From Epiperipatus broadwayi (Eukaryota; Onychophora; Udeonychophora; Euonychophora; Peripatidae): a stretch of 64,000 bases of DNA. Positions within the stretch are counted from its first letter, which is position 1. Each line of letters starts with the position of its first letter. The notes beneath the pieces are model-generated. The model did no database searches. It was not told the DNA's origin and saw nothing but the letters and a program-made list of their open reading frames with translations. Shown here piece after piece: positions 24,015 through 36,075 of the stretch. The DNA lies in the NCBI GenBank assembly GCA_028023455.1, contig JAQFVV010000022.1:9569100-9633099 (forward strand), written 5' to 3'. Position numbers and translations under genes: made by a program.

Positions 24015-24425
24015 CCAGTGACAGCAAAATTATTAATTTAAAAATGGAAGAAAGTGTATGTTATTTTAATCCACAAGCATAGTATTAAGAATTTTTTTAT
24101 TTATTTCTTATGAATAGGATTTATAGATGCTATTTTAAAGCAAACCTAGATTTCAAGATAATTTATGTGATCTTCCAGAAACTGTCAACTATATAGTAGT
24201 TGATGATTTAACATGTTAAATCTAATAATAGTAAGTCGTTTTAAAAACTTTTATATAAAAAAATCATAATTTATAACTAAACTTTAAATTAATACCTAAA
24301 AATATTAAAGTTTTTTATTTTTATTTTATGGTATTTATAATATTTTTTCAGCTTTATTGTTTTTTATAGTATGTTAATTTTATAAAATATAGTGTTTTAT
24401 CTTTACCAGCATGTAAATTGAAGTT

Positions 24426-24693
24426 TGCACAGAAATTAAACTCTTCATACAGCAGCGCCACTGAGTGCAACCCAGAGTAATCAATGGATGCAAGAAGATT
24501 TGTGCATAAAATCCCCACGAGCTAGAAATGGGATGTTGGATGAGTAGGCACTAGATGAGGATTTTATGCGCCAACCTTGCAGCCAATGATTACTCTGGCT
24601 TGCACGGAGTGGCACTACTGTGTGGAGAGTTTAGCCTCTGTGTAAACAGCTTATGTAAGCATTAAGAATGATGATCATGTGATGATTAGTCAT
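24426..24693 (+). mobile_element. Family 1 hairpin element, copy 6
   Basis: Subfamily with the acacagag arm. The left arm is 'ttcatacagcagcgccact', the right arm 'agtggcactactgtgtggag', the tail 'gaatgatgatcatgtgatg'. A perfect 14-bp target duplication, tgtaaattgaagtt, lies at 24412-24425 and 24694-24707. Confidence 0.88.
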
Positions 24694-24707
24694 TGTAAAT
24701 TGAAGTT

Positions 24708-25841
24708 AGTGTGATAATTATATCTTCAACCAAATGTCTAAAAATTTGATACAGAATATATAGTAATGCAAAATATTAAAAGTGTTTTCTAATCTCAGAT
24801 TATTAGTTTGGATATAATAAAAAAGTAAAGATGATTACTCTGGATGATAATGGGCAACTCTGCAAAAGAGTAAATGCGATGAATTACCATCTCTAATGAA
24901 CTGATTCTCAGATGCATGATGTTATGGAATACTGTGTTGGTGTTACTTTGCATCAGTTTAAAATCACTCTCTTGCAGATATTATCTTTAATGCTATTTTG
25001 CCTATTTTATATTAATTTAATTTAGATAAAACTGGAGTTTATAAAGATGTCAGTAGTCCATAGTAGGGTACTATAAATGAGCCAAAAAATTTTAAATATG
25101 ACAACTAGTAAATTCTATGATCTTGCACTCATAAACAAACTTGTAAATTCCTCTTCAATTGTCATTAGCAAGAGCAAAAAAATTGTATATATATTCCATA
25201 GTTATTTTGAATACTTATGATTGTTTTTATAAAATATTTGTAACATTAACTATTAAAAAAAATGTTTCTATTTACATTTAGATTTTAAAAAAAATTGTTT
25301 AATTTTTAAAAAGACAAGAAAATTTGAAGTAATGATAAATAAGAAACTATAATCATTATGTGCTGTTAAACACTATAGTCCAAAACTTTTGCAGTATATT
25401 ATTAATTTTAAATTCAAATTTTAGCACAGAATTTCATAGTTTTATGATGACTTAATAAAAATTTGTTCATATTTAAAAAATAAAATTCAATTAACAAAGA
25501 TTTCTTCAATTTAATTTTTTTAATCAGCTGTGTTGTAATGATAAATGAGAAAAAAAATATTTTTTCTCATTATTATTTCACTTTATTTCATTTTATTACT
25601 ATTATTTTTCTATATTTGAAAAAATCAAACATGATTTGTTTAGGATGTTTTTAATTTGGAAACATATTTCTAATTAATCGAATACAATTTATTGATTTAT
25701 AATATTAAATAAAGGTTTTAATACTAAAGTATTAAACTATTAACTTAAATTGTTACTAGGAGATTATTAGGAAAATGTTGAAATAAAGAAAGGTTAAAGT
25801 AATACAAAATCTTATGATGTTTGTCTATTAACATAAAAATA
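24708..25841. other. AT-rich stretch without a recognisable gene
   Basis: No supported coding sequence. A palindromic 'aaaaaaaatattttttctc' lies near 25550. Confidence 0.4.
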
Positions 25842-25849
25842 GTATAAAC

Positions 25850-26309
25850 CAGGGGTGGCCAACAAGTCGATCATGATCCAACAGTCAAAGCCAATCTGGC
25901 AAGAGCTGTTGGGTAATGAGTGAAACAAATTAAGTCAAGATTTCCAAGTTTTTTTTTTGTTATTTTTGTTTTTGTTCTAAATTTTTTCAATTCTAGATAG
26001 GTGAAGTTCACTAAGTCTTATCATTATTGAAAATAATATTTTTAATTTTGACTTAATGTAGCTAATTTGAATTAATAAATATTGTTAATAATTACTCATG
26101 TTGCTCTAATTCACCCAGACATGAGTTTTTTGGTGTTAAATGTGTTATTTTTTACTAGGTAGATATATAAAAAGAGTATGTATTTCATATCTCCTGGCAC
26201 TTAGACTATGCCTATGATATTAAGTCGATCACCTATGACAACAAGTTGATTGTAACACATTTTAAAAATAAAAAGTAGATCTTATGAACACAAAAATTGA
26301 CCACCCCTG
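25850..26309. mobile_element. hAT-type non-autonomous element (MITE)
   Basis: Terminal inverted repeats caggggtggccaac / ttgaccacccctg and a perfect 8-bp target duplication, gtataaac (25842-25849 and 26310-26317), both standard for hAT transposons. 460 bp, no transposase frame. The subterminal 'aagtcgatc' recurs internally in both orientations ('taagtcgatcacc', 'caagttgattg'), as is usual for hAT binding repeats. Confidence 0.93.
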
Positions 26310-26754
26310 GTATAAACTATATGTGTGGTGTTTATCACATATAAAATTATTAAGCAGTAGAGATTTTTTAAATTTCAATACTGTTTTAGAATATGAATTT
26401 AATTTTCCTGTAAAATTGGATGATTCCATTTACATATGAACAAATATTTTTATTTTCTAAAAATCAAATAGTAGCACTGAAAATTAGTGACGATTATATA
26501 TTAGGTGTGATAATATGTTGAACTATTTCCATCATTAAATGTTGAATGAATAGAAAATTTTAAATCTTATTTAAAAATACAAACAACTTGTTAGTAGCAA
26601 CATACAATTAGACACCACAGGTTAGTAATTACATAACATTTCTAGCAGTATTGTTCTCGACTCTTCTTTGGGAGTTGCTGGCCTAAACAATAGAAATCAA
26701 ATTTACACCTTTAGATTTTCGAATATCAAATTTTAAGGCAATGCTCTAATCTTT

Positions 26755-26989
26755 GACAGAATAGCTCAGTTAGATGGTTGCCTTAAAATTCAATATTCAA
26801 GAACCTAAAGATGTAAGTTCAATTCGTATGCTAATATTATCATTAGTCAGGCCAGCAACACCTGAAGAAGAGTGGAAAATAACACTACTCAAAATGATAT
26901 GTAATTACTAACCTGTGTTAATAATTTGTGTGTTATTATTAACAAGCTGTTTGTATTTTGAAAAGTTTAAATAAAGTTTAAAATTTTCT
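26755..26989 (+). repeat. SINE family B, full-length copy
   Basis: Head 'gaatagctcagttagatggt' (A box) and 'gtaagttcaattcgtatgc' (B-box remnant). Body 'caggccagcaacacctgaag' and 'actaacctgtgttaataat'. End 'aaataaagtttaaaatttt'. Matches 6.10-6.33 kb throughout. Confidence 0.72.
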
Positions 26990-27293
26990 ATACTTTCAAT
27001 ATTTAATGATAGCTGATAGAAATACTCAAACTTAATATCACAAATAATAACACATTTGGATTTGTACTTTGATCGGATTGGAGGGTTTTTTTTAATGAAA
27101 CATATATTGGTCAGAGTGTTTTTAATTAGCCGCTTAATGATAGGTTAAAAACTGCAAGTTTTTGGATTAATTTCAATTGATATACAAAAGAAATTACTTG
27201 GTTAATTGAAAAGAACTGCTACTTTTTAGCCTGTTATTTTGGCATTCGAATGTCACATGACTTTATGAATAAGTATTCACTACATTTATTTTT

Positions 27294-27827
27294 AATACAT
27301 TGTACAGGCTTAAACCTGCATTTATATATGTAATATATGCGGGATTCGAACTCAGACTTTCACATGACCCACTACTCTCAGTGCCATCTCATATTGCTGA
27401 CCCACCTGATCACACACATGTTGAAAAATAAATAATCACCAATGTACACATTTCATGCTAAACCAGCAATCATCAGTTGGTCTAGATTACTATCCTCACA
27501 TATATATATATAATCAGTGCTCAGCTTTATATTAAGGCTTTGAACATTCCATCATCAGATTTTCAATGAAATGGAAGGCTGAAGAGTTGTGAGTTGGAAT
27601 AGTTTGAAGCCTGTCCAGAGATTGGCTATCTTAATATAAAGCTGAGCACTGATTGTATATATGTGTGGAGATCGTAATCTGGACCAACTGATGATTGCTG
27701 GTTTAGCATGAAATACGTATATTGGTGATTATTTATCTTTTCAACATGTGTGTGATCAGATGGGTCACCAATATGAGATGGCACTGAGAGTAGTGAGTCG
27801 TGTGAAAGTCTGAGTTCGAATCCCGCA
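27294..27827. mobile_element. Palindromic element (family P), copy 2
   Basis: The two halves are inverted copies. 'gcgggattcgaactcagact' at 27338 is matched by 'agtctgagttcgaatcccgc' at 27808, and 'ccagcaatcatcagttggtc' by its complement near 27680. A perfect 13-bp target duplication, tacatttattttt, lies at 27281-27293 and 27828-27840. The terminal 'gagttcgaatcccgc' is a near-ideal pol III B box, so each half ends in a tRNA-like 3' end. The 68-codon minus frame inside is not a gene. Confidence 0.85.
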
Positions 27828-27840
27828 TACATTTATTTTT

Positions 27841-28507
27841 GTTATTTAAAATTCTGTGTTATTTTTTTTAATAAAAATGTATGATAAAATTATTTTAGAA
27901 ACAAGCCTGCTAAAAGAAAATAAAAACATATGTTTGGGTAAAAACTGTCAAACTGGAAAACACTAAAATTCCTTGGTATGCTATGTATTTCAAGATAATA
28001 GTTTAAGACAGCTTTACTTACTCAGTATTGTAATCACAATGTCTTTTCATATTTAAATATTATCATATTTACGTTTTTGCAAAGTATATAGTAAAAAGAT
28101 ATTTTTTAAAACATACTTGTGTGTGTAAACATACATTATATATGTGCACAATATTATTTTTCACACTCATACCTGTAAACATTAAAAGTGTAATAAAAAT
28201 CTCTGTGTATTTAGCTATATAATATAATCTTTAACTATAATGTAATTAAACAAATAGCCAATTAAAACTGGAAATTGCAAAGTGAAATCACTCCATCTAA
28301 TAATAATATGTTTGTTTCAATTACTTTTAAACTAAAAATGGAATCATCTTAAGTTTCATATTCTAAACATTATAAGAGTTGAAAGGAGATATATATACTT
28401 TATAAAACGTATATGTGGGATAACATATATATATATTTAACTTCTTGAAAATCTTCATATAACACGTACCCATAACTGCTAATATTAGTATGCTTTTTAT
28501 TATTAAA
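27841..28507. other. AT-rich stretch without a recognisable gene
   Basis: Nothing supported. Confidence 0.35.
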
Positions 28508-28518
28508 ATATAACAACA

Positions 28519-28631
28519 ACGTAGTCTTGCATTGGTGGTCGAGAGGTCAGCGCGACTGTCTTGCACTTGCAGGCAGTTGCCCGGATTGCGGGTTTGCGTC
28601 CCGGACGATGCTATGACATTTAAAAATATAT
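28519..28631 (+). repeat. tRNA-derived SINE (Ala/Gly-like head)
   Basis: 'cttgcattggtggtcgagag', 'gtcagcgcgact', a small duplication in the anticodon arm ('cttgcacttgcaggcagttg'), B-box-like 'gcgggtttgcgtcccgg', 'gatgctatgacat' and an AT-rich tail. An 11-bp target duplication, atataacaaca, lies at 28508-28518 and 28632-28642. In the intact arm of related copies the seven-base loop would read CTTGCAA (anticodon TGC). Confidence 0.82.
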
Positions 28632-29226
28632 ATATAACAACATAAACACATGCATACCGTATTACTGCTATTTCTTTTATTGATAAGTTTTTTACAAGAG
28701 CATTGTCCTATTTCTAAAATGTGTTTCTATTTATTTATCTTTTTCGACATTTATTGTTTATTCCATTTCCTCTTTTGTATTTGCAGACTTGTTTTAAACA
28801 TTGTTATTAAGTATAAATGCTCCTAGAAAAAAAAAAAATTTCAATTATTAAAAATAAAATATGCACGAAGATCCTGCGTTGTAGATATAGTGCAATTTCA
28901 TTAACCCTGCATTTATTGAGGCCTACATGCATCCATCCTATTTACAAACTAATTTAAATTTAATTACTATAGCAGAAATCAGATCTTATAGAAAAAATTT
29001 GATACACATAATGATCAGATTTAGACATTAAATAACATCAACAAAACTTCAAATAGAGGTCCATACTATCGCATTTTATACGCATGTGATTGAGGCTACA
29101 GCCTTAACGAATATTATTTACGTAATGAGCATTTAAATAAATTTATAATTACAACTTTAAAACTTCAAATGGAAGTAATATAATTTTCTTCTTCCTTTTC
29201 TTATGTATTGATTTCTATTTTAATCA

Positions 29227-29371
29227 CACTTCAACAATACTATTTTTTATATCAAAACTTTATCCTTACAGTTTTGATTGTCCTGCAGTCATTCAGTTCT
29301 GATGATGACTGCAGGACAGTTGAAACTGTAAGAATAAAGTTTTGATATAAAAAAATAGTATTGTTGAAGTG
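29227..29371. repeat. Long perfect-type hairpin with hammerhead-core-like loop
   Basis: Arms of about 65 bp ('caacaatactattttttata' / 'tataaaaaaatagtattgtt'; 'gtcctgcagtcat' / 'atgactgcaggac'). CTGATGA lies at 29299-29305 and GAAA at 29322-29325, followed by 'ctgtaagaataaag', which pairs upstream. It resembles the hairpin at 49.0 kb and the half-motif at 61.4 kb. Confidence 0.7.
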
Positions 29372-31855
29372 TTTAAAAAAGCTATAAATGGTATGATATG
29401 TAAAAAAATTTCAAATGGTGTCTGCCTGCCTGTTACTGCTAAATACCAAATCTGCTTCTCCTACTTCAGTTCATCACCTTATGAAAGCTTGGGTAATCTC
29501 TAAATACCAGATGGCAATGTTTAAATCCATATCCAATACTGTTCTATCAATATTCTCAAACTATCTTCTAGTGATCAGCAAGAAGTTTTGGATCTGGATA
29601 ATAATTCATATAGAATTACTATCTAATATCTATTGGTTATAATTGATGGATAGAATTAGTACATGAAAAGAACCTTTAAATGTCATATATGTAGGTATTC
29701 ATTGTTATAAATGCTATAAACATGCAGTAATGATTGTGGAAACATTATTATTATCTGTATTCAATGTGTTATTAAGAAGTATTAAATTTGTCAATATAAT
29801 CACACAGCAGACACAAAGGAAATCCATACTCATTAAATTTGTGGTTACATTGAAGGCGCATACAATCAAGTTATGGTCATGGACATTTATTGAACTACAA
29901 CATGATAATGGCACCATGTCAGAATAACATCATTAGATAGATAGTTTATCAAATTATCTAATGTTCTGCATAAATAATATTCTGACACTAAGATTTTATG
30001 AAATACTAATCTGCATAAAACCATTAGAGAATTTATATTTTTTGTAAAATTCAAAAAATTATTAAAAATGACAAGTTATTGAATTCAAAAATTAAAAAGA
30101 AATTTTTAAAAAGAATGATTCTGGTTAAATTCAAGACTAACTTAAATTTAAATTTAAGAAGTTTAATTAGAAGTCTTAATTCAATAAAAAATACTTTCTG
30201 CAATATATTTCTACATTTTTAATGGGATTTTATATTTTATTAAAAAAAGCCCTGTGATTACACACTCAATCCTGAAATTTTTAGGTCAACTCTGTATATA
30301 CATGCACAAAATACTTTGATAATATTCTTAAAACTATATTCACATTTTTGTCCATAAAAATATGTATATATTTCTAAAAATTGCAATTCAGTATTCACTG
30401 TTATATTTTGAACATATAGCATGACATTTGGGGGGAAATATGCTAATAGCAAATTTTGCCAAATATCTTCAACAAAAATAATCAGTGGTTATATTTTTGT
30501 AGAAGTATTTCAAATGAAAAATGCATAGTTAAAAGATAGGAATTGCATGTTTATGTAAATATAATTCCATTTTTTAATTATACATATAATAATTTAGTCT
30601 TTATTATCTTTTTGTAGCTTTTTAATATTCAATTATTTAATCAATCTTTTTTTTAATTTTGCAATTTAGAACAACTTTAGTCATTTGTGAATATTTTCTA
30701 ATGATAATGACGATTAGAAGTACAATTTTATCTAGACAGTGATGACTTCAGCTGATTTTCTTAAAATGCTTCATAAATTGAATCTTATATTAAAAAAGGA
30801 GGATTATAATGATTTTCTGTGACAAAATATTATTAACCTAGATTCTAAGCATACTAAAAACATGAACAATTTGATAAAAAAAGAAAAAAAAATTGAAAAT
30901 GTAGGGAAAAAAAGTTAATGAATAATCATTTTTATTAGGCATGGTATTAATTAAAATAAAAGTACTAACCTCTGTTGAAACAATGTATTATAAGTGCATT
31001 TAGCTTTGATTTATTTTATTTTAAATAATAGCTTTAGATTTTATGGTCTTAATTTTGAATTTAATATGTCAGATGAAATTGATAGTCCATTGAGTTATGA
31101 TTTATTAAATTAAAATGAAGCATATCCAAAAACATTAGCATAATTTTCATTTTTAAATGAGTTGTTTTATAATTTTTGTAATTGCTTAATGATAAATCAG
31201 TGATTTTTCTTGCAATATTATTTAAAAAATTGGCATTTATTTATATTTTATGAGAACATAAAAAATTAGATCAAAAATATAGAGTTGGTTATTGTATTTT
31301 TAATAAGTGATTAAATTCTCCTCTTTTTGCCCATATTATTGATGCTTACCATGCCAGTTAAATTTGACTAGAAAATTACAAATTTTACATGTTTAAATAA
31401 AAATTAGTTAAGCTTAAAATGTTTCATTTTTAGATAATGCACATATTTTGCAATTTGTTTTTAAAATAAATTAATTCTATGTAATGTTAAAGTTTATTTT
31501 ATTTTATGCTAAATAAAATTCATATTTTTTGGTGTGAAAATTATTTAGATTAATGATGAAAACCATTTTTGATTTCACTGGTATTCTCAATTAATACAGT
31601 ACAAATATATAGAATTAAAATTATGTATATTTTCAAATTCTTATAGTTCTTAAGTGTTTTTAATTATACAATGAATGAATCTTGTACAGAATTTTATCAC
31701 TTAGAATAAACTCATTGCTTTATTGTGCAAAGTAATGTTGCTTCAATGATACCAGTATCCTAAGATGTTGATAATCTTATAAAACAATACCATTAAAAAT
31801 GGGACAGTCATTTTTTTGAAATTTTTTAAAAAGATTGCTATTTCAAATTAGTTGA
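29372..31855. other. Long AT-rich stretch without a recognisable gene
   Basis: Small frames (29415-29642, 29714-29927, 30258-30452) match no family and have AT-driven composition. Probably unique intergenic or intronic DNA. Confidence 0.4.
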
Positions 31856-31857
31856 TT

Positions 31858-32560
31858 TACTTTTATACTCAATAAGTACTTTTAATTTATTCCTGTGCAT
31901 AACAGGTGCTTTGGATTTATTCCTGTATGATTTAATGACTAAACTCTACCAATATTTATGTTTTATTTCTATGATTACCTTGGGCTCTGAATACTCTTGC
32001 ACTCAAGCAGCTTTTGACTTCTTCCTCTATTCACTTGGTGACTTGATAAACTCCATGAAATGCTTGCAATTTATTTTTCTGTTCAATTAGTGATTCCATG
32101 CTCACCCAGCTCTTCAGCTTACCCTTTAACTCAAGTAATGCTCTTATTTTCTTTGTTCATCCAGTACTCTTGAATTCTTCTATAACCAGAAATGCTTTGG
32201 ATTTACTCTTATACTCAACTAGTGATCTTGACTTACTTCTAAACTGAACCAATGCTCTTGTCTTATTCATATATTTATTCAGTGTTCTTGACTTATTGCT
32301 GAATTCCACCAAATATATATCATTTGCTTCTATGCTTAACTAGTGCTTTTGACATCCTCCTATGTTCAACCAAAACTTTTGAATTGCTCTTTAGCTCAAC
32401 CAGTACTGTTAACTTTTTTACTCATTCAGTGTTCTTGATGCACTTCTATATCCAACAAATACTTTTTACTTATTCCTATAGTCAATCATTGCTCTTGATT
32501 TATTTCTGTCTCAACTAATGTTCTTGATTCATTTCTATGATCAAAGTAGTTTTTTTGGTT
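31858..32560 (+). repeat. Degenerate 30-bp minisatellite
   Basis: About 23 diverged copies of a 30-bp unit around 'ctcttgacttattcctatac' + 'tcaaccagtg'. Three consecutive units beginning 'gatcttgact' at about 32223, 'gctcttgtct' and 'gttcttgact' at 32283 give the spacing. Because 30 is divisible by 3, one frame (32324-32518) stays open as a 10-residue periodic peptide (STKTFELLFS, STSTVNFFTH, SVFLMHFYIQ). No start context or domain suggests that it is translated. Confidence 0.8.
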
Positions 32561-32985
32561 TTATTAATACTGTCAACAACTGTCAATGTTCATTTTATAA
32601 AAATTATAAAAAAGTGTGTGTGTTTTTTTGGTTATTTAGAAGAAATCATTTTATTTAATTATAAATATTGTAGTTTTTGTAACAACTGCTGTATTTGTGG
32701 TCTTTTTATTTATATGCCTCATGTAGAAAATTTTTAGAAAAACTTGGAAAAGTCAAGGTAATTGATATGGATAGCTCTTAAGACTTTCATTAAATGTATC
32801 TTTAAAATTGTCCTTATTTTGTCTTTATGTAGTAATGACAAGTGAAATTTATCACATCTAGCTCTTTTTTTATATAAATGATCTTCATTCTACATTTAAT
32901 TTTTATTATTACTTCCCCCCCCCCTTTTTTTTTGTTTGTATTTGTAATTATATTTAGCAACATGATTTTAACATTCATGACCAAA
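32561..32985. other. AT-rich stretch with a poly(C) tract
   Basis: A run of ten C at 32915-32924 followed by T9. No gene supported. Confidence 0.4.
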
Positions 32986-32987
32986 TA

Positions 32988-33098
32988 ATTACCTCTTTTT
33001 AGTTACAACTGAATGCACTTTTGGTGTAGTTCACCAGAATTATGATTCTAGTGAACTACACTGAAAGTACACTCATTTGTATCTAAGAAAAAGTAACT
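32988..33098. repeat. Hairpin element
   Basis: The left arm 'ttttggtgtagttcac' pairs with the right arm 'gtgaactacactgaaa', extending outward through 'tttttagttacaactgaatg' against 'catttgtatctaagaaaaa'. Loop about 10 bp. Non-coding MITE-like. Confidence 0.65.
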
Positions 33099-34213
33099 AT
33101 TTTATAAGATGAAAATAATAAATCTTTTCACTTGTGGACATTAAAAATTTAATTTTTATTACATAGATTAATTATTAATGAACATTACTAGAGATTTCAA
33201 CCAGGAAACAGATTTTTACAGCTTTGTTGTGCTTTTCAATTCTGCCAATATAGTTGTAAATTTGACACTCATTAACTATATGGTTCATGATTTGTGCTTT
33301 ACCATGTATCTTTAAATTAGTGGCTTTTAATGCTTATTTATAAAAGATATGAGTGCAATGCCCATGGCTACTAATTCTGTTGATGAGATTCCTACATCTA
33401 GTTAAAGAATGAGGATTTTGATCTGAAATAAATCTTAAATCATGTGAATTTTATCTTGAGTTAGTAGAAAATTAGTTATAACTTTTTCCAAACGAATAAT
33501 CTTGTTCCATCTTATGTAAAAAGAAAATTCTTCAGTATTTTTAAACTTTCACAGAATATATTCCAATGACAAATTCATGAGATAATGGTTTAAACTTGAT
33601 ATTGTAAGGATTTCTTGAAGTCCTAATTTAACTGTGTTTAATACAATATTTTGATAAATATACTGAGCAAAATATCCATGATTGAATTTTATAACCACTA
33701 ATGAAAAAAAAATGGATTCACAGTTAAACAAACAAAAGATATGCAATATGTTTTTAATTATCAAAGGATACAATTTCAAATGATGCAACCTTCTTTCAAT
33801 ATTTACTTGTATATGAAAGGTTAATAGTTAGAAAGTGAATAAAGCACTGCCACTTAATGTCTGATTTTTACTCAAGCGTATAATAAATTGCTCTAGAATA
33901 AATCACTTCTCCTAATTTAAATATTTTAACTAGTCAGAAAAATCTTGTGATGCCTTGTTTGGTATATGACATTATTGGAAATGCTCAAAGATACCTACAG
34001 TTAACACAAGACTGATGTCCTTAAAATGTATAATTTTTTGTTTTAGTTCTCCAGTTCAAAACCTTGGAATATTTTTTTTTTATTTCAGGATATTAGTTTG
34101 GATAGTATAAAAAAGATAAGATGGTTGACAGTTGTGTGGATGCAAATTAAATACTCATCACGAAAGAGGCCAGTAGTCAGTAACTAATCCTGTATTGTGG
34201 AAGTACTATAATT
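33099..34213. other. AT-rich stretch without a recognisable gene
   Basis: Nothing supported; the 79-codon minus frame at 33549-33788 resembles no family. Confidence 0.35.
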
Positions 34214-34221
34214 ATATAGAC

Positions 34222-34742
34222 CAGTGGTCTTCAACCCTTGGTCCGCGGACTGGCGCTGGGTTGCAGAAGTTTTTTGCTGGTCCGCACTAGACTGGATGGA
34301 AAGTTTGTAATAACAAAATAATAAGAGTTTAAACTTTTAATTAATATAAACAATTTTTATTTATTTTTTTCATCTCATTTTTACCCAATTAAAAAAAAAG
34401 AAACAGAACAAAAACAAAATCTAATCAATCATACATAAATTAATTTGGTTTTCTAGTTATCACAGATGTTTATGGGGGGGAGGGAGTAGAATTAAATTTT
34501 TTATTACTTTTCTAAAAAAATTAAAAATTAAAAAAAAAGTTTTTTATTATACAAACTCCATATATATATAATTTCATCTTGTATATTTAACATTGTTGTT
34601 TTGATCAGTTATAACAATTATGCTCATCTAAGGCTAAGCAGTTTACATCTTTAAGAAAATTTGTTTATAGATTTCTGCCAGTTTGCGAAACTTTATCCTT
34701 ATTTTTACCAGTCCGCAGGTGTGAAAAGGTTGAAGACCACTG
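34222..34742. mobile_element. hAT-type non-autonomous element (MITE)
   Basis: Terminal inverted repeats cagtggtcttcaaccc / ggttgaagaccactg, the common CAGTGGT start of hAT elements. The 8-bp target duplication is atatagac (34214-34221) / atctagac (34743-34750), one mismatch. 'ggtccgcggactgg' subterminally and 'ccagtccgcagg' at the other end are matching inverted motifs. No transposase. Confidence 0.9.
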
Positions 34743-34829
34743 ATCTAGACTACACTGACTATTTAAATTTACAATAAATCACTCTAGAGAGAATACAATG
34801 AATTCCTATTTCAAATATTCCCATGAGTA

Positions 34830-35005
34830 GTTCTTTTTTTACTCTACTCTAGCACCATCTATTGCAAGCTTGAGTTATCACCTAACATGAATGTAAAATT
34901 CAGAAACTGATCTAGAGATATGGATTTTGTAATACTATAATACCTGTCACTCATCAATAGTTAGCTCTAAAGTAAAGTAAAATAAGCATATGATTAAAGT
35001 TATAT
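34830..35005 (+). repeat. Possible family 3 hairpin element relative
   Basis: 'tactctactctagcaccatc' and 'gctctaaagtaaagtaaaat' recall the stem 'tactctagagtcatctagtg' / 'actctagagtaaaatgaaaa' of the element at 60.57 kb, and the end has 'ataagcatatgattaaag'. No target duplication was found. Low confidence. Confidence 0.35.
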
Positions 35006-35601
35006 AATGTTATGAGAAATTATAAAAAAGAATGTTTTATTTATAACAACTGTGATGTAAATAACACTTATCAGAGAATTTAATGAATACCACTAATCAT
35101 ATCAAAAAAGATATAATTCAGAAGGTATTGTGATAGTGAAAATTCTACTTTGATTCTTCTTATTGAAGTTTATGTGAAATTAAACATTTTTATTAATGAA
35201 TTATAAAAGATAATTAGAAAAACTATAAAAGTTACAGAAGTACATAGGAAAAAAACAATTAATTTCAAAAAATCAAAGTGCTTCTGGTAATTTGAAAACT
35301 GGAACAAATATCAAATGAGTTGAAGAAAGTTGTCTGGGAATACATAGCATTTTTCCTAAGGCAAATAACTCGTTAATAGAGATATTAATTTTAGTTACTT
35401 TATTATTGCTTTAAGAATAAAAATATCTTTCAATAATTTCATTGTTGTGATTGATCTTCTATTCATGCAAAATTTCAAAGAGTCGATTAATGTTTGGATG
35501 ATTTAACAAGACTTCTTAAATTCCATATATTGTTAATATTACATATTGTCATAATCAAACATCTATATAAAATGCAACATCAAGAAAGAATTCATTTTCT
35601 T
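35006..35601. other. AT-rich stretch without a recognisable gene
   Basis: Nothing supported. Confidence 0.35.
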
Positions 35602-35615
35602 TATATTACAGATCA

Positions 35616-35788
35616 TCACATGATCACCATTCTATATGCTTACACAATCTGTTTTTACAGAGGCAAAGTTTGGGGATATTGGATGAAAAGGCACTAGATA
35701 GGGATTTTATGCACAAACCTTCCTGCATCCATTGACTACTATGGCTTGCACTGAATGGCACTACTGTATGGAGAGTTTTGCCTCTATG
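35616..35788 (-). mobile_element. Family 1 hairpin element, copy 7
   Basis: Tail 'tcacatgatcaccattctat' on the left, right arm 'gcactactgtatggagagtt' on the right, and acacagag-type subfamily text ('tttttacagaggcaaag'). Internal deletion has removed most of the left hairpin arm. A 14-bp target duplication with one mismatch lies at 35602-35615 and 35789-35802. Confidence 0.82.
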
Positions 35789-35934
35789 TATATTATAGAT
35801 CATTAGTCAGCCCAATTAGATTTATTTTATATAAATATATCTAATCAAAAAGTAGATTCTTTTAACATCTGAAAACAATTGTTATGTCCAAAGACAAAAT
35901 CAATTATAATTCACTTATTTAGTTAAAATCACAT

Positions 35935-36075
35935 AGATGTAGAATGCTTTGTGTGGCTTAGCAAAATGATAGAATTATGAATTCATTATGTAAAGGTTAC
36001 AGGTCAAAGTTCACCCTGTCACTTCTAATGCTTAAATATCACATATCTTTCTTAGTAACTAACTGTTTAATTATT
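35935..36075 (+). repeat. SINE family C, degenerate copy
   Basis: tRNA-like head 'gtagaatgctttgtgtggct', B-box remnant 'aggtcaaagttcaccctg', then the family body 'tcacttctaatgcttaaata' and 'cttagtaactaactgttta'. The body is shared by at least seven other copies listed below. Confidence 0.5.
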
